Shown in pieces: positions 46,878 to 60,900 of a stretch of DNA of 64,000 nt. A program made the position numbers and the translations under genes. The notes below the pieces were generated by a model. It was not told where the DNA came from. It searched no databases and was given only the letters and a program-made list of their open reading frames with translations. Position 1 is the first letter of the stretch. Every line of letters begins with the position of its first letter. The stretch is from Chondrosia reniformis (Eukaryota > Porifera > Demospongiae > Chondrillida > Chondrillidae), in assembly GCA_947172415.1 (NCBI GenBank), contig OX359196.1, positions 7,831,901-7,895,900 of the forward strand, written 5' to 3'.

Positions 46878-49441
46878 ATGGCTGCCAAGAGTTGCGCCAT
46901 GAAAAAGAAGTGTAAGAAAAAGCTGATCGAGTTATCCAAAAGGGATGCGATGTTTGAAGAATTAAAAATGACAGAAGTTTCAACTCCTCATCTTTTGCTG
47001 CTTAACTGTGGCTTACAGAATGGCGTCACTAGACCATTCCTTTGGGCAGTTTTACGTCCATCCCAGATATACATGTTTCATCACAAGGAGTACTCCGTGG
47101 CGACATTCTCATCTGCCAGTGAGGCCGAGTATGCGAGAAGTATAGTAAATGGATGTACAGTGCATGAGGTTGCTACAGCTGCAGATGACTTGCGGCCTCT
47201 GCTTCCTACCACTGTTGTTAGAGGTCCTCCATTACATGTCCACGCAGTGTTTCTTGAAGGTCTTGGAAGTTTAAAGTTAACTCCATTTGTTAAGAGGCAG
47301 CTTCCTCCAGGACTTGTGTTAGTACAAGATTTCATATCACCTCAGCTAGAGCAGGAACTGCTGGACTACTTTACCAAACATTTAGCCGAGGAATCCTTTA
47401 AAACAACTGCTGAACATAATTCTGTAACTGATGGTCCACAATGTAGTGACCATTTGAAGCAGAGGAGAGTGGAACATTTTGGGTACCAATTCCTGTATGG
47501 ACAGAATTGTGTTGATCCTAAGAGTCCTCTTCACAGACCCATTCCAGATTTGTGCCATCCAGTTTTGAAACTGATGATGGAACACAAACTAGCTATTGTG
47601 TATCCAGACCAGTTGACAGTGAATGAATATCAACCAGGACAAGGTAGGATGGTACAATAGAGCCGACACAATAGAGCCTGTTGTTACAAGGTCACCAATC
47701 TTCAATAACTGTGTACATGGTATTTAGTTTCATTCCATTCACAGTGGAAGGGGCAGATGTGACACTGTTGACATGCATTCAGGCAATGAATAGACCACTT
47801 TCCTCTCCTGAGCTGTCACATAGTGCTTACTTTCAATTAGTTGTATTGTGGTTAGAGGGAAACCCTTATGGCATGTGAAGGTATCACCTAAAAATTTCCC
47901 CTTTCCTTTGGACTGTGTGGATTCTGTGTGTGTGTGATGTCACACTGAGGATGCATGCCTTCTATATTATATGTTACTGTGATAAGACAGTTTCCTTAAT
48001 TAGTCACAATTGAATTTAAAGGGGGCCTTTTTAAGATTTGAATACCTCTATTTGTATCCCTTGAATAGCTGCAGTTTCCTCCGAGAGAGATGGGCTGTCA
48101 TCTCTAAAATGTTGGTCTGTCCCTGTCATGTGGTGAATGTGTTAATCTTGAAAATATATGTTTCTCTGTTGTTGGTCTTACTGGCTTAATTGTGTGTGTT
48201 CATATGACCTGTATATGGTTTAGTATTTTGTTAGTTGTGAAAGTAATATTTCATTGAGTGAATATGGTACTATTATTAAATCCTTTTTAACAAATATGTA
48301 ATATTTGCACTCGACAACTGCTAATTGTCTCAAATTATGTTGAATTTTCAACTTTTAAATAGTGAATCACAGCATATTAAAGTAATCTGTTTCCATGGTT
48401 ACAGGTATACCCAAACATGTAGACTCCCATTCAAGCTTTGAAGGAGAAATAATTTCATTAAGTCTTGGATCAGATGTGAGTGGCCATGTTGGTAGAATAC
48501 AGGTCATGTGACATGTGATGCCTTTATCAACTAATAAGAGGTCACGGACAGAACAGGTCATGAGAATACAAGAGTAAAGTTTCAAAGTTTCCCATTTTGA
48601 CCCCCATGGGATATGGGGGATGCAAGGTGGTATCTTGTTATAGCTTAATTGCATGCCACTAAAATCAAATTGTTTTAATAATGTGTTGTACGTCCTTCCC
48701 TTTTCATCTTATCTGCACACTGTAGTATACTTGTGTAATGTGAATGATTAATATGTGTCCATTTAGTGTATTATGCACTTCAAAGGAGCGGACAGTGATC
48801 TTTCTGTCCCAGTCTATCTACAAAAAAGGTCTCTCCTTGTGATGGGCGGAGACTCGAGGTTGTACTGGACACACAGGTAAGCCAACCTGTATGTAGTCTA
48901 GCTCTACACAGTGTGGTGTACCATTCCCAAACACACAGCACATTTCTGTTAGCTGGTAAATTGGAACACAAATTTTCACATATAATTTGTACATGTACCT
49001 GTATGGACGTTTTCAGTTTCATAATGCTGTTACATATTGAACCTTGTGGTATTGTATTATGTATGGGTGTATGGTATTATATGTACATATTATATATGGG
49101 TGTATGGTATTATATGTATGTATTATGTGTGGGTGTATGGTATTATATGTATGTATTATATATGGGTGTATGGTATTATATGTATGTATTATGTGTGGGT
49201 GTATAGGATTCCATCACACAAGTTGGACCAGGTAGACTGTTCAATGCCTGGTATGGACATGCCCCACCCTCCCCAAGTGCCACACCCCCAATGGGTAGAG
49301 GAGACTACTGATGTAATGGAAAGACTCACAAGGATATCACTGACTTTCAGAAAAGTACAGCAATCACCTAACTGCTCCTGTGGTCACCACTTGTGTGACA
49401 AGAGGGACCAGCTGACTAGTCCACATGGACCACTTGTGTGA
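46878..49441 (+). CDS. ALKBH8: ALKBH8-like RRM-AlkB dioxygenase without methyltransferase domain, 393 aa
   Basis: Exons: 46878-47643, 48405-48475, 48767-48876, 49207-49441 (1182 nt). Animal ALKBH8 hydroxylates wobble-uridine tRNA modifications through its Fe(II)/2-oxoglutarate AlkB domain and usually carries a C-terminal Trm9-like methyltransferase. Seen: RRM-like N-terminus (about 35-105: HLLLLNCGLQNGVTRPFLW, SEAEYARSIVNGCTV), then AlkB (about 125-370: GLVLVQDFISPQLEQELL, RRVEHFGYQFLYG, QLTVNEYQPGQGIPKHVDSH). Iron ligands H260, D262 and H315 (RLYWTH) and 2-oxoglutarate-binding R364 (SLTFRKVQ) are intact. The protein ends shortly after a CSCGHHLCDK zinc-type cluster, with the stop inside the first unit of a 43-bp minisatellite. 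No methyltransferase motif lies downstream before the convergent DDIAS gene; it may be a separate gene elsewhere. Confidence 0.92.
49050..49205. repeat. 33-bp minisatellite in ALKBH8 intron 3
   Basis: Five copies of a unit with GGGTGTATGGTATTATATGT; the last copy provides the acceptor GGGTGTATAG of exon 4. Confidence 0.9.
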
Positions 49442-49692
49442 CAAGAGGGACCAGCTGACTAGTCCACATGGACCACTTGTGTGACAAGAGGGACCAGCTG
49501 ACTAGTCCACATGGACCACTTGTGTGACAAGAGGGACCAGCTGACTAGTCCACATGGACCACTTGTGTGACAAGAGGGACCAGCTGACTAGTCCACATGG
49601 ACCACTTGTGTGACGAGAGGGACCAGCTGACTAGTCCACATGGACCACTTGTGTGACGAGAGGGACCAGCTGACTAGTCCACATGGACCACT
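49390..49692. repeat. 43-bp minisatellite spanning the ALKBH8 stop codon
   Basis: Seven copies of a unit with CACTTGTGTGACAAGAGGGA and CCAGCTGACTAGTCCACATG. The first copy is coding to the TGA at 49441. 49693-49879 has no gene; it is the convergent interval to DDIAS. Confidence 0.95.
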
Positions 49693-49879
49693 AGTGGTCA
49701 GGAAACATTTTTGAAACAAGTCATTTTAGTACATACACTATATTGTAATATGTATATAAAATACATGAGTTATTGTTTTTATACTTGTGTACTTACAACA
49801 TACAAATTTTTACAAGTTTTTCAAAGCAAAAAGATTCCTTAAAAAGTTCCAAAACTTAAAGATTTGCTGTTGCAACACT

Positions 49880-51718
49880 TCAAAGCAGATCTGGTGTGAC
49901 ATCTAGTGACACATTCCTAACTGGTGTGACATCTAGTGACACATCCCTGACTGGTGTGAATAAATCTGGTGACATTACGGTATCTGTAATTACATCATCA
50001 CTCACAGAGTCAAGCAAATGAAAAAGTCTCCCTGAAATTGTATTTAGTGAGTTATTAGTCTGAGACAGGGTCACTTGACTTGCAAGAGAGGTCACATGAC
50101 TTGAAGGAGTTTGAAAAAGAGGCATAGAAATGTCTGCTGAAGTGTTGGGTGTAGTACTTATGAAGCCATGGCAGCCATAAGGTACCGTCCCTCTGGTAGA
50201 AAGACTACAGAAAAGCAAAGGAGAATCTTCTGAGATGCTCAAATTCCGAGGAGTAAATAACTGATACTTTGAGGGGGTGTGAACACTGTTACAGGTGTCA
50301 AAACCTGTCGAAACACTTGTGGTTAGTGACAAGATACTGATATTGAGAGGTGAGGGTTTGCCAAATGAGTTACTCCCTCCAAGAGTAGATTCCCAAGGTT
50401 CTGAAAGGGCATCCAGGATAGGATCAGCTATAGTAAATATACCTGTTAAATTAACAGGGTCATCCTCAATAGAAACTTGAAGTCCATAGACAGCCTGTGA
50501 ATTGGTTACATCATGTGGTGTCACATGACAGTCACCTGACATTGGTTGACTAACTGTACCACAAAGCTGGTTTGAGTAAGAGGAGGAGAACATGAAGAGA
50601 TCATTGCTCAATGGCGTGGAGTTCCAACTAGCATTAGAATAGTCAGTTCTTGTTTCCTTTAAAACCGTGTTCTTGTCACAGGAGGCACTTAGAGGACTTT
50701 GCAGGTTTGTAATATCTCTGACTGAGGAGGACATGCAGTGATGGTCCTTCCTGTTGACTGGGGAGGACATGCAGTGATGGTCCTTCCTGTTGACTGAGGA
50801 GGACATGCAGTGATGGTCCTTCCTGTTGACTGGGGAGGACATGCAGTGATGGTCCTTCCTGTTGACTGGGGAGGACATGCAGTGATGGTCCTTCCTGTTG
50901 ACTGGGGAGGACATGCAGTGATGGTCCTTCCTGTTGACTGAGGAGGATATGCTACTCTGGAACACTGCCATGACGGTGTCCTCATTTCGAAGTGTAGACA
51001 GAACAACAATGCTGGCAGCTATGAGAGGCCTCCCAAGTCCCACTTCTTGCATCAGGTCTGACAGCTGGACCTCTGACTTGCCAATGAGGCGAGGAGAAGG
51101 ATGGCGAAGAAAGAAATTAAACTTGAGTCTTCTGTCACACAACACATGATTTATTGATTGCTTCATCAGTGAGGCAGCCATGGGATTCCTTGTGAGTGCA
51201 TCCTCATACATCCTGCATAAAGGACAAGTATAAAGGAGAAGAAATTAAAGATAGCAATTACAATATTAGATAATCTTACTAGCAAGGTCAGCTAACCCGT
51301 GCACTGTACCTTTGTGTACCTGTTATTACTGCGTGGCGAGTGGTTGCATACTCACTGCTGTGCAGTCACTGCATCACTGCCAAAGAGTATTTGCAGGGAA
51401 TCCCCGAACACTGTAACCTTAGAAACGGAAGTCCCATCGGTCGCCTGCAGCATTATTCTGAAACACGCGCGTCCAGTTACACTGCGCCGGCAATATAAGC
51501 ACCACGACCTGCGTGTGAACACAATCATACATGCTATGCCTATCCTAGAATTCTAGTTCAATATTCGAAATATCTGACAACATGAATATTAAGTATACTC
51601 ACTGGAATGAAGTGACTTTCTTTAATTCTGGAAGTTTACGATTGCATAAGTAGCATGCAAAATAGCTAAATCGTAGGCCAATATCCGCCAATACGGTTAG
51701 ACACAGCGACACCTTCAT
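49880..51718 (-). CDS. DDIAS: DDIAS-like (noxin) protein, 533 aa, 3 exons
   Basis: Exons, as complement: 51603-51718, 51356-51508, 49880-51212 (1602 nt). DDIAS is a DNA-damage-induced anti-apoptotic protein with an RPA-like OB fold. Seen: N-terminal zinc-ribbon CYLC (22-25) and CLYC (42-45), then RIMLQATDGTSVSKVTVFGD and LQILFGSDA, fitting the OB-fold strand and VFG motif of DDIAS. MYEDALTRNPMAAS through FNFFLRHP and GLGRPLIAASIVVLSTL follows, matching the helix and second strand block. After about residue 180 the protein is Ser/Thr-rich and disordered, with a six-fold coding repeat (SSPVNRKDHHCM). It is shorter than human DDIAS (about 1000 aa), mainly in the disordered part. Assignment rests on the N-terminal third. 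Confidence 0.75.
50725..50945. repeat. 36-bp coding repeat in DDIAS, ~6 copies
   Basis: The unit on the plus strand contains GACATGCAGTGATGGTCCTT and CCTGTTGACTG. In the DDIAS frame each gives a SSPVNRKDHHCM-type dodecapeptide; the length preserves frame. Confidence 0.95.
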
Positions 51719-51949
51719 TGCTTCTTCTCTGTACACAACGATAATCGTAACCACAAGTGTTGTAACGATACCACCGCATCAAATATGTTGATGACCCCGA
51801 GACAAATCAGCTTATATACATTATAATGGTATAATTTACTTCGATCAAAATACATGCCATAAAAATTATTGAAAAGAAGAGTACATTCGAGGTTTGGTTG
51901 TCAACACAATTTGATGAATTAAAAAGTGTATAAGAGGAGGTGCACTAGA

Positions 51950-54900
51950 TCAAGATTCCTGCTGAATAGACTGGTAAAATGATTGCAGCTTTGAGATATT
52001 CAACTTTGCAGAAACATAAATGTTCCTGACAGACAGCCATTGAGAGGCGAGTGCCTCCTCGGCTGATAGACGATTTCTAGATGACAAAAAGGGAAGAAGA
52101 TATTATCCACTTGTCAATTTAATTCTCAGTATGTACTTACGTTGGTTGTCTCTGAAGAAGTGACTCCATGAAGTCTAACACTTCTGACGACACCAGCTGA
52201 CCATCAAGTTTGGGCTCGGCTGCCATTATTAAGGCAACTGTATCAACCTTCTTGTCTCCTCTGAATGGTACGTCTCCAAAGATACTACGAAATAGAGTGC
52301 GAAATGGGTGAGGGCTTGCCAGGGAGTGGAGGGGGTGTGGCAGAGGAGTGAAGGGGGTGTGGCAGAGGAGTGGAGGGGGTGTGGCAGAGGAGTGGAGGGG
52401 AGTGGCAGAGGAGTGAAGGGGGTGTGGCAGAGGAGTGGAGGGGGTGTGGCAGAGGAGTGGAGGGGGTGTGGCAGGGGAGTGGAGGGGGTGTGGTAGAGGA
52501 GTACAATAGTGATAGGAGCTCACAGTAGGTATGTGAGGAGGCCAATAGACCACATGTCAGTCTTGCTTGTTATCTCAGTCTGTGCAAACACCTCAGGAGC
52601 GCTGTACAGTGAGTTGAAGGGCTACAGAAGAAGAGCAACCACCATAACTCAGAAGCTGGCTAATGGTAGATGTGTTGTTACCTAGCAACAGTATACATTA
52701 CTATTGGAACCAAATGTCACATAAGAGCTATTGCAGAGAGGTCAAAGGTCAGAGTCATTTGGGTTACTTACTGCTTCATTTTCAAGTTTTAAGGTTGAAG
52801 CATTAAGAGCAGCGTCTGTGTTGGTGTAGCGAGTTCCTCCAAAGTCGCACAGTTTTACTCTCTCGTTTGACACTAACACATTCTCTGGCTGCACACACAA
52901 GGAGAAGGAGAAGCCATTAGAAGCAGTTACACACTTTACACTCCATTATTACAGAGGTATCAGAGGGAGCAGAACCAAAGACATGTGATCACTGCCCCAA
53001 TAGTGGTCTAACAGCCCCGCCCATCAAACACACAATGAATAAAGACATACTCTAACATCTTGATGGACGAGGAATCTCTTGTGAAGGTAACTGAGAGCAG
53101 AGCAGAGTTGCTTCATGTAGTGAGCTACATCGGACTCTTGAAAGTACTCCTTATCCAGAATGTACGGAAGCAATGGACGGCCAGCAACTCTACAAGAGGA
53201 ACACTAGCCTTATCAACAACTACCTACTGAAGGTGTACAGGTTCATGCAAGGGGTTTCCCTACCTCTCCAGTATGATGATGTAATTATTCTTCTCCTCAA
53301 TGCCTTCTATGGATCGTACAAGGTTTGGGTGCTTCAGGTGGAATCCAATGTTCAGCTCAAATGCAAACTTGTTCAAATTTGTCTCATTTTTGGACATAAT
53401 TTTCGCAACATACTGTGCTGGCTCCAGTAGTGACAGACAGTTCTTTTCCACACTAAATCGTCCGCTACACAAAATATATTGCACAATCATATTGACCCAA
53501 TCATTCCATACCTATGCAGGTTAGTTGAATAATTATAGTTACACAGCGTAGGAATTGAGTTAGTATAATATACTGTATTGAGCATATTCCATGCAGCATT
53601 GTGAGATGCAGTACACATGCTGTGTTACCTAGCAACCTCCTTCTGCAACTTGTATAGCTCTGAAGATTCGCATGTTGAGAATGGAGCTGAAAGGTACAAA
53701 CAGAATTACGTGAGTTAGGAAGAAGTGCAACGGGTAGCCAAAATGGCCGCAGGTATGCAGTGTCAGTACCTTGGTATGGCTTGAGGTGCCTTGCTTTGAT
53801 CCAGCCCTCCCTCTTCTGACCTTCCTCAGACTCACCCAACACCTTTACATACCAAAAATCACTCCCTGAAAACCTGTCCCGCACTTCATAGATCATTCCT
53901 GGCAGAGCTGTGAGAATATGTGTCTTCTCCGCCTCCGGGGTGATGTCATCTCTTCCAATGAATATTGCTGACTCAAACCTGGCACTTGGAGCCACAACAT
54001 GACGTGGGGAGCCATTCATTTGACTGCCTGACACTTGGATTTCATCATCCTCGTCAGAAGACGACACATTGGTTTCGTTCTCAAAGAAGCCTGAAACTGA
54101 TTTGGGAACAGTCTCTCCTGTCTGGCGAGGCTTGTGACCTGCTTCACTGGTACTTTTACGGGTTTTATTACGCTTCCCAGCAACAACAGAAGCTCTCACA
54201 ATTGACCTATATAATGAACAAACTGCATTTATATGTACGTACTTGTGTGATGAGCAATACTAAAGGTAAGTCCTATCCATTGCAGTATTCTAAAGTTAGA
54301 TGCTTTAAATATAATTTTCTCTCATACCATTTCAAGTTTCACCTCAATGAATACCATTACCTCATAATTGTTTTTGGTGTAAAGGTCATTCGTTTCTTGA
54401 TGCCCGAGTCCATAGATCCTGTTGATCCAGTTGAGCTCTCTCTATGGGCAGCCTTCCTCGGTGCTACTGGAGTAAGGCTGCCTTTCTCAAACTGGTAAGT
54501 GGAGTTGAGCTCAACTTGTTGAGAAGGCAAAATGGAGAGCTGTTTCTTTGAAACTGAATTTGCTATCTTTACTTTTCTGGAGCGTAAATCCTTTGGGAGA
54601 GGCTATGTGGAGGCGGAAAGAGGAGTTGAACTGTTCAGTGACTGTAAAGGTTGACACTATATATATATACTTACTCTGTATCCTTGGCTGGAAGGAACAT
54701 CTTCATCGGGATCAGAGGAAGACATTTCTTCCAAACTTGAGTTGCTAAACACTTCTGAAGACGTCTTACTCCGAGGCATTCCACTACAAAATATACATCC
54801 ACATGTACGTACATCCATACTTGTTATCATTAGAAGCCTGCATGATTTAAGTACATGTGCTATGCATGTCATACATATACATATACTGTACTGTATGTAT

Positions 54901-57900
54901 GTATGTATGTATGTACACAGACATTTATAAAATTTACTTGGTTGGTGATTTGCTTCCAACTTTAACTTTCAAACCTGAAATCGGAACAACACAAGTGTAG
55001 GTATAACTCAATATACATGATAATAGTAAGACAAGCTCACCATATGCCAACTTCTCATGTAAATGTAGGACCTTCTTCATTCCATCCAGCCACTCTTTTC
55101 TGGTAATAATTGAGGATGACTGTACACATGTAGAAATGGGAGCAGGTATCATCTCAAGAACAGTTCGATCAGTGACAGTGAACTCACAATAAAGTTGAAG
55201 TACCTCTCCTCTCCTGTCTCCTTCTCTTTGTAGGCAACTGCCCAGTGAAGGGGATCATTATCCCAGTCTTCTATCAGTGACACAGAGTTTGTCTGAACAA
55301 GAAGGAGAGAGGCAGGGAGGGAGGGAGGTAGCAGGGAGGGAGGGAGGTAGCAGGGAGGGAGGGAGGGAGGGAGAGAGGCAGGGAGGGAGAGAGGTAGCAG
55401 AGAGGGAGGGAGGGAGAGAGGCAGGGAGGGAGGGTAAACTTACTAGTAGACAGTCAGTTTTGTACTGACAGAATCCTGACTCATCCTGAGGTTCAGTGAT
55501 GATCAGTCGAAAATCAAATAAATAGACTAACACATCAATAGGCTTCTTGGCACTAAGACTGTCCCAAAAGAGCAGCTGTCCCCGGTGTCTCAACTGACCA
55601 TGTCCCAGGAGGTCGTGCTGCAGATGGAGAGAGAACAAATGTGATAGGTGGGCCTATGTTTGGTGGTGGGTGTGGCAGTGGGTGTGGCAGTGGGTGTGGC
55701 AGTGGGAGTGAGAGGAATTGAAGTATATAAATGTACTCATACATACGTACACACACAAGACATGTACCCTCCCCTAGCCCCACCCCCAACACTACTTAGA
55801 GTGGGAAGGCCACACCCAATAGGACCACACTCAATAGGACCACACCAAATAGGACCACACCCAATAGGACCACACCCAATAGGACCACACTCAATAGGAC
55901 CACACTCAATAGGACCACACCCAATAGGACCACACCCAATAGGACCACACCAAATAGGACCACACCCAATAGGACCACACCCAATAGGACCATACCTGCA
56001 GTCCTTTGATCATGCTGATACTGACAATGTCGTTGGCCTCCTGGGGCAGTGTGGTCATTAACTGGTAGGCGGCCTTCACCCGAGAGGAGTCCTCCTCCGC
56101 ATACTGGGTGTACTTGACCATGTCCTTCAGGAGGAGCTGGTACTTTGTGAACCTTTGGACCGGAGATATAGTGTAGCTCTGCAGTCGCACCTTGTCCCCA
56201 ATTTGCTTCCGCCTCTCCTAATCAGATTGGAAATGGAACTGTAATGTACATGTCTAGCTGGAGAGGTGTGTCTAGCAGGAGAGGAGGTGTGTCTAGCAGG
56301 AGAGGAGGTGTGTCTAGCAGGAGAGGAGGTGTGTCTAGCAGGAGAGGAGGTATGTCTAGCAGGAGAGGAGGTGTGTCTAGCAGGAGAGGAGGTGTGTCTA
56401 GCAGGAGAGGAGGTGTGTCTAGCAGGAGAGGAGGTGTGTCTAGCAGGAGAGGGGTGTCTAGCAGGAGAGGGGTGTCTAGCAGGAGAGGAGTATGTCTAGC
56501 AGGAGAGGAGGTGTGTCTAGCAGGAGAGGAGGTGTGTCTAGCAGGAGAGGAGGTGTGTCTAGCAGAAGAGGGGTGTCTAGCAGGAGAGGAAGTGTGTCTA
56601 GCAGGAGAGGAGGTGTGTCTAGCAGGAGAGGAGGTGTGTCTAGCAGGAGAGGAGGTGTGTCTAGCAGGAGAGGAGGTGTGTGCTGATTGCTACATACCTC
56701 TAAGAATTCTTTGGTTGGTGTCATCCAAGGCTCAGCCTTTGACCTTCCCAAAATGTAGTTTGTGTAGAGTTTGAATTCATTACTCTAGATATACAAGGGA
56801 TAGCAGTGTATAGTTTCCATGGTAACAATTAGAATATTATGCTCACAACAAAACACTTAAAGTCAATAACTTACATGTTCTAAAAAGCATCCCACTATCT
56901 GGTCAACTGAATTGTCACAATTTAACAAGGCTGGGAGGAAAACCCTAGTAAATGGACAAATTTCTACCTTAAAATTACTGAAACATAAAAATAAGAGGCT
57001 GTGCTTAAAGTGGAGATGCACTGCCTCTTGAAACAGACAGAGGTAAAGGGTAAGGTAAGTATATAGTAACTTACTCTTCATGAAATTTCAAAATGGCCTC
57101 CATGTTACCAAATATAATGACTGCTACCTCTTTGATGTCCTTTCCATGCAACGTTCCCTCCAACTTTTCCTCCTTGATAGGAATCAGGTAATTCTATATA
57201 GAGTACAAGGTACTATATAGGGTACAAGGTACTATATAGGGTACAAGGTACTATATAGAGTACAAGGTACTATATAGGGTATATGGTATACAGGATTCAC
57301 AGAAGATCAAGATAAAGAAAAAGACAAAGACTCCCAGGATCACAGATGAAGGGTGGAATTCCCAGAAACAGCTGTCTGACCCAGTGGAGAAGAAGATGAA
57401 AGAAGGGAAAAGAAGGAAGAAAAGACTACTGTATCTTCATCTAAAGCTCTCTTTAGGTTTAGTTCCCCTATAGGCTCTTTTTACAGAATAGGCATATAGC
57501 ATGTAGGGAAATGGTATCTTAGATTTTTCATGTAGGATACAAGGTACTATATAGGGTACAAGGTACTATATAGGGTACAAGGTACTATATAGGGTATATG
57601 GTATATAGGGTGCAGATAGAGGGTATATGTGTTACTCACAGAAATAGCTGATCTAAGCTTGTCCACATAACTACGTTCTGTGTCAATCAGTTCATCCACT
57701 ACATATCTGAAGAGATCGATACAATGAAAATAATAGGAGAACATTGCCAGCCCAAAGAAATACAAATCAAAGGTTATCACAGAAGAAGAATGCAGTGGAT
57801 GATTATACCTTCATTTGACATATGAATATACTACAATATACCTCCCTAGAGCAAAAAATATCTGAGCTATCTCTGAGAGCATTTCCATTATCAACAAATT

Positions 57901-60900
57901 TATAAAACCTTTATGGAAGGCAAGGGGAGGCAGGGAGGTAGCTCTATCCACACTCAAGATCAAGTAAGTAATACAGACTGGCTGAAAGTATAGTATGTGA
58001 TACCCAGTGGTACAATTAGTACAAATGTCTATAGCTTGGAATAGGTTGACTGAATCATTTGGCTAAATAGCAATAAAACTGAACATTGAAAGCACCCATG
58101 TCAATATATTTTCATTGTCCAGTGTATATTCAACTTGCACTGTTTACAAGTGAAATACTAGGATGGACAATACTTTTCACAAACTGGAACATGCCTCTTC
58201 AAGAGAGCAACATTTCAAAGGATGATGGTTAATTAATGACATATTTACTGCTGAGGAAGCCAACATCCTTTCTCTCATAACAAGGGATTACATCACAAAC
58301 AACCAATTCTGCTTAAAAAGAAAACATTTTACAGGAAGTTCCCAATTGACTGAACTAATCTTTCTTAGAATTGCATTTACATTAGGTTATCAAAAGTGAT
58401 GATTAGAACACTTGTAAATTGACCTCTAGAAACTGTAAATTACTGAACAGGAAATAATGTCACAGTGACAGCCTCAGATAAGCACCCCTATATCTGCCCA
58501 TATCAAACCTCTAAGTGCTCACATTAAGTTGAAGAATTTCAAGCATGCACTTGTACATTCCTCTCACAAGTCAAGTGCTTTGAGGAACCTTATAAGGTAC
58601 AGGGTACTTGGAGGGTGGAGGAAGGATCAGAATGGGTGTGTCTGGTGGGTGTGTCAGGTGGGTGTGTACCACAGGCCAGGCAAACCCACATAAGATACAT
58701 AGGTACAGTCACTTTGCTGTCGACAGAAAGAGAGGAGAGAGGAGAGAGGTGTCAGGGTCAGGTTGCTCCAACAACTAGTGGTGACACTGTTTACATGTGT
58801 ACACTCGAGGTTATCTACTGGGTCTGCTAGTTGGTATACACCGACCTACGCTAACAGGCAACTCCTAGTACTGCACTACACGCCCACAGCACTACATACA
58901 TAGGTATATTGGGAGCCAACCACATTCACATTACATCATTGAAAACAAATTATGACCTAAGACAGTTATATCTTGCTCATAAATTCAACTGGCAGGGTTA
59001 TGAAGTACTAGTCATTACAATGATACTATTAGGAGTCTTATGTTTCCTTAACTCTTTCATCAGATGTCTTCACATGCCATTGGTTGATACTTGGACAAAC
59101 TTTGTGGTATCTGATGAATGCTAATGTTTTCCTGTTCTTTGGGAAGTAGAGGAACATAGTGGAAATACTGAATGGAAATCTTGTTAATTTATTGATTTTG
59201 TTATTTGATATTGTTAATTTGGACTTTTAAATTGAAAATTAATCAATTAACATAGCTAATGTTTTCTAGTCTGGTGCAGTAAACTGGTTGTAGTCCGATG
59301 CTGAGCTGGTCTCACCAGTTCACTTGTGACTGTTTTACAAGTGTATGTGGTAATTGTCCAACACAAACGGTGGCTGGTGGGCATGTGGCCTGCTGGTGGG
59401 CATGTGGCCAGCTGGTGGGCATGTGGCCAGCTGGTGGGCATGTGGCCAGCTGGTGGGCATGTGGCCAGCTGGTGGGCATGTGGCCAGCTGGTGGGCATGT
59501 GGCCAGCTGGTGGGCATGTAGGGCTGGTGGGCGTGTAGTGCAGTACTAGGAGTTGCCTGTTAGCGTAGGTCAGTGTATACCAACTAGCAGACCCCTGTAG
59601 ATAACCTCGAGTTAGGAACACAAGCTGAACCTTCCAAGAACAGGAATGGATAACCAGACAGTAATTAGCTATACTGTTACCACTGAACTTCAAAGGAGAG
59701 ACTCTGTTCAATATTCCATTCATTTTCAATACATTATAAAATTATTATTTTTACAGTACACACAATATTATATTGAAAGTATAAGATATTGTTTTGCATC
59801 TGATGTGAGAGGTATTTGATGTGAGATTAAATTATTCCAACAGTTATATGGAATCTCTTTACATATCTGTAGGTACCATCTGACAGTCTAGTACTGACCC
59901 AGTGATTGACCAATGGACAACTGGCACCATACAAACATACGTATTGCACCAATATTACAATGACACTATATGTCAAACAATACACCACTTAATAGTTGTG
60001 AAAATACATTTCCTACAAAGTGATTCGCACAACAAGTAGGTAGTAATGTGGAGTAGGGAGTAGGAAAGTGTCGCAACATGATCCAATTTGAAAGTAGAAC
60101 TCACTAAAGCCACTACAATACACATACCAGAGGATACACTCTTCAATTATTAGTTGCCTAGCAACAGCAGGTACCTCTTCCTTCCTTGTAAATGAGTGTG
60201 TTTACACCAAACCAATTCAACAGTAGCGATGTGTTTGATCCATACATCACCTATACATTACACTGGTCTTGTGGGAAGATCATATATTGACTGGTGTAGG
60301 GTAACTGATAGCTATTGTGGTAGCAAGTTACATCACTTTGATATTTAACGATATTTAATTACCACTTCTGGTACAAAAACAGATAATAACCAGATCTAGT
60401 GATTGAAAGTACAAAGTGTATCAACTTACCATACTACCATATTGAATGACAATGCATAATGAATAGTTTGAAATACTTGATGTACACATTTAAAGTCTAT
60501 TCTACATCAACATAATACATGAGCGTATTTCATAGTACAGAACTTGTATTTATACTTTTAAGATACGCATATAATTTCAATTGTGATACAAATGAATGAG
60601 TGCCGCTATGGCCGTGCTCCGTCTGTTGGTACACAAGTGTGCTGATAGGTGGAGAGAAAGTGAGGAGAGTCCTTGAGATAAGGACTGATATAATTCACTG
60701 ACATGATCATACAACCTGTGAGGAATGTGTTGATGCAAGGTTCTAATTAAAGCACTGTAGAGCCGTGATGGCTATAAGTAGCCAGTTCACACAGACGTGT
60801 CCCCATTGTAGGAACTCACAAGGCACCCTCACTCACAGGAAATTGTCTCACAAAAGAAGGATTTACTATCAACCACTGCCGTGCCGCATAAGAAGTAGTA

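Noticed and set aside
52137..52553. Pro/Leu/His-rich insertion in the kinase domain
   Set aside because: It is the 22-bp minisatellite intron; removing it restores LLTYLL-IFGDVPFRG with matching phases.
58200..58440. Possible reverse-transcriptase fragment (NNQFCLKRKHFTGSSQL)
   Set aside because: The resemblance is weak, with stops on both sides and no YxDD motif; it cannot be supported without a search.
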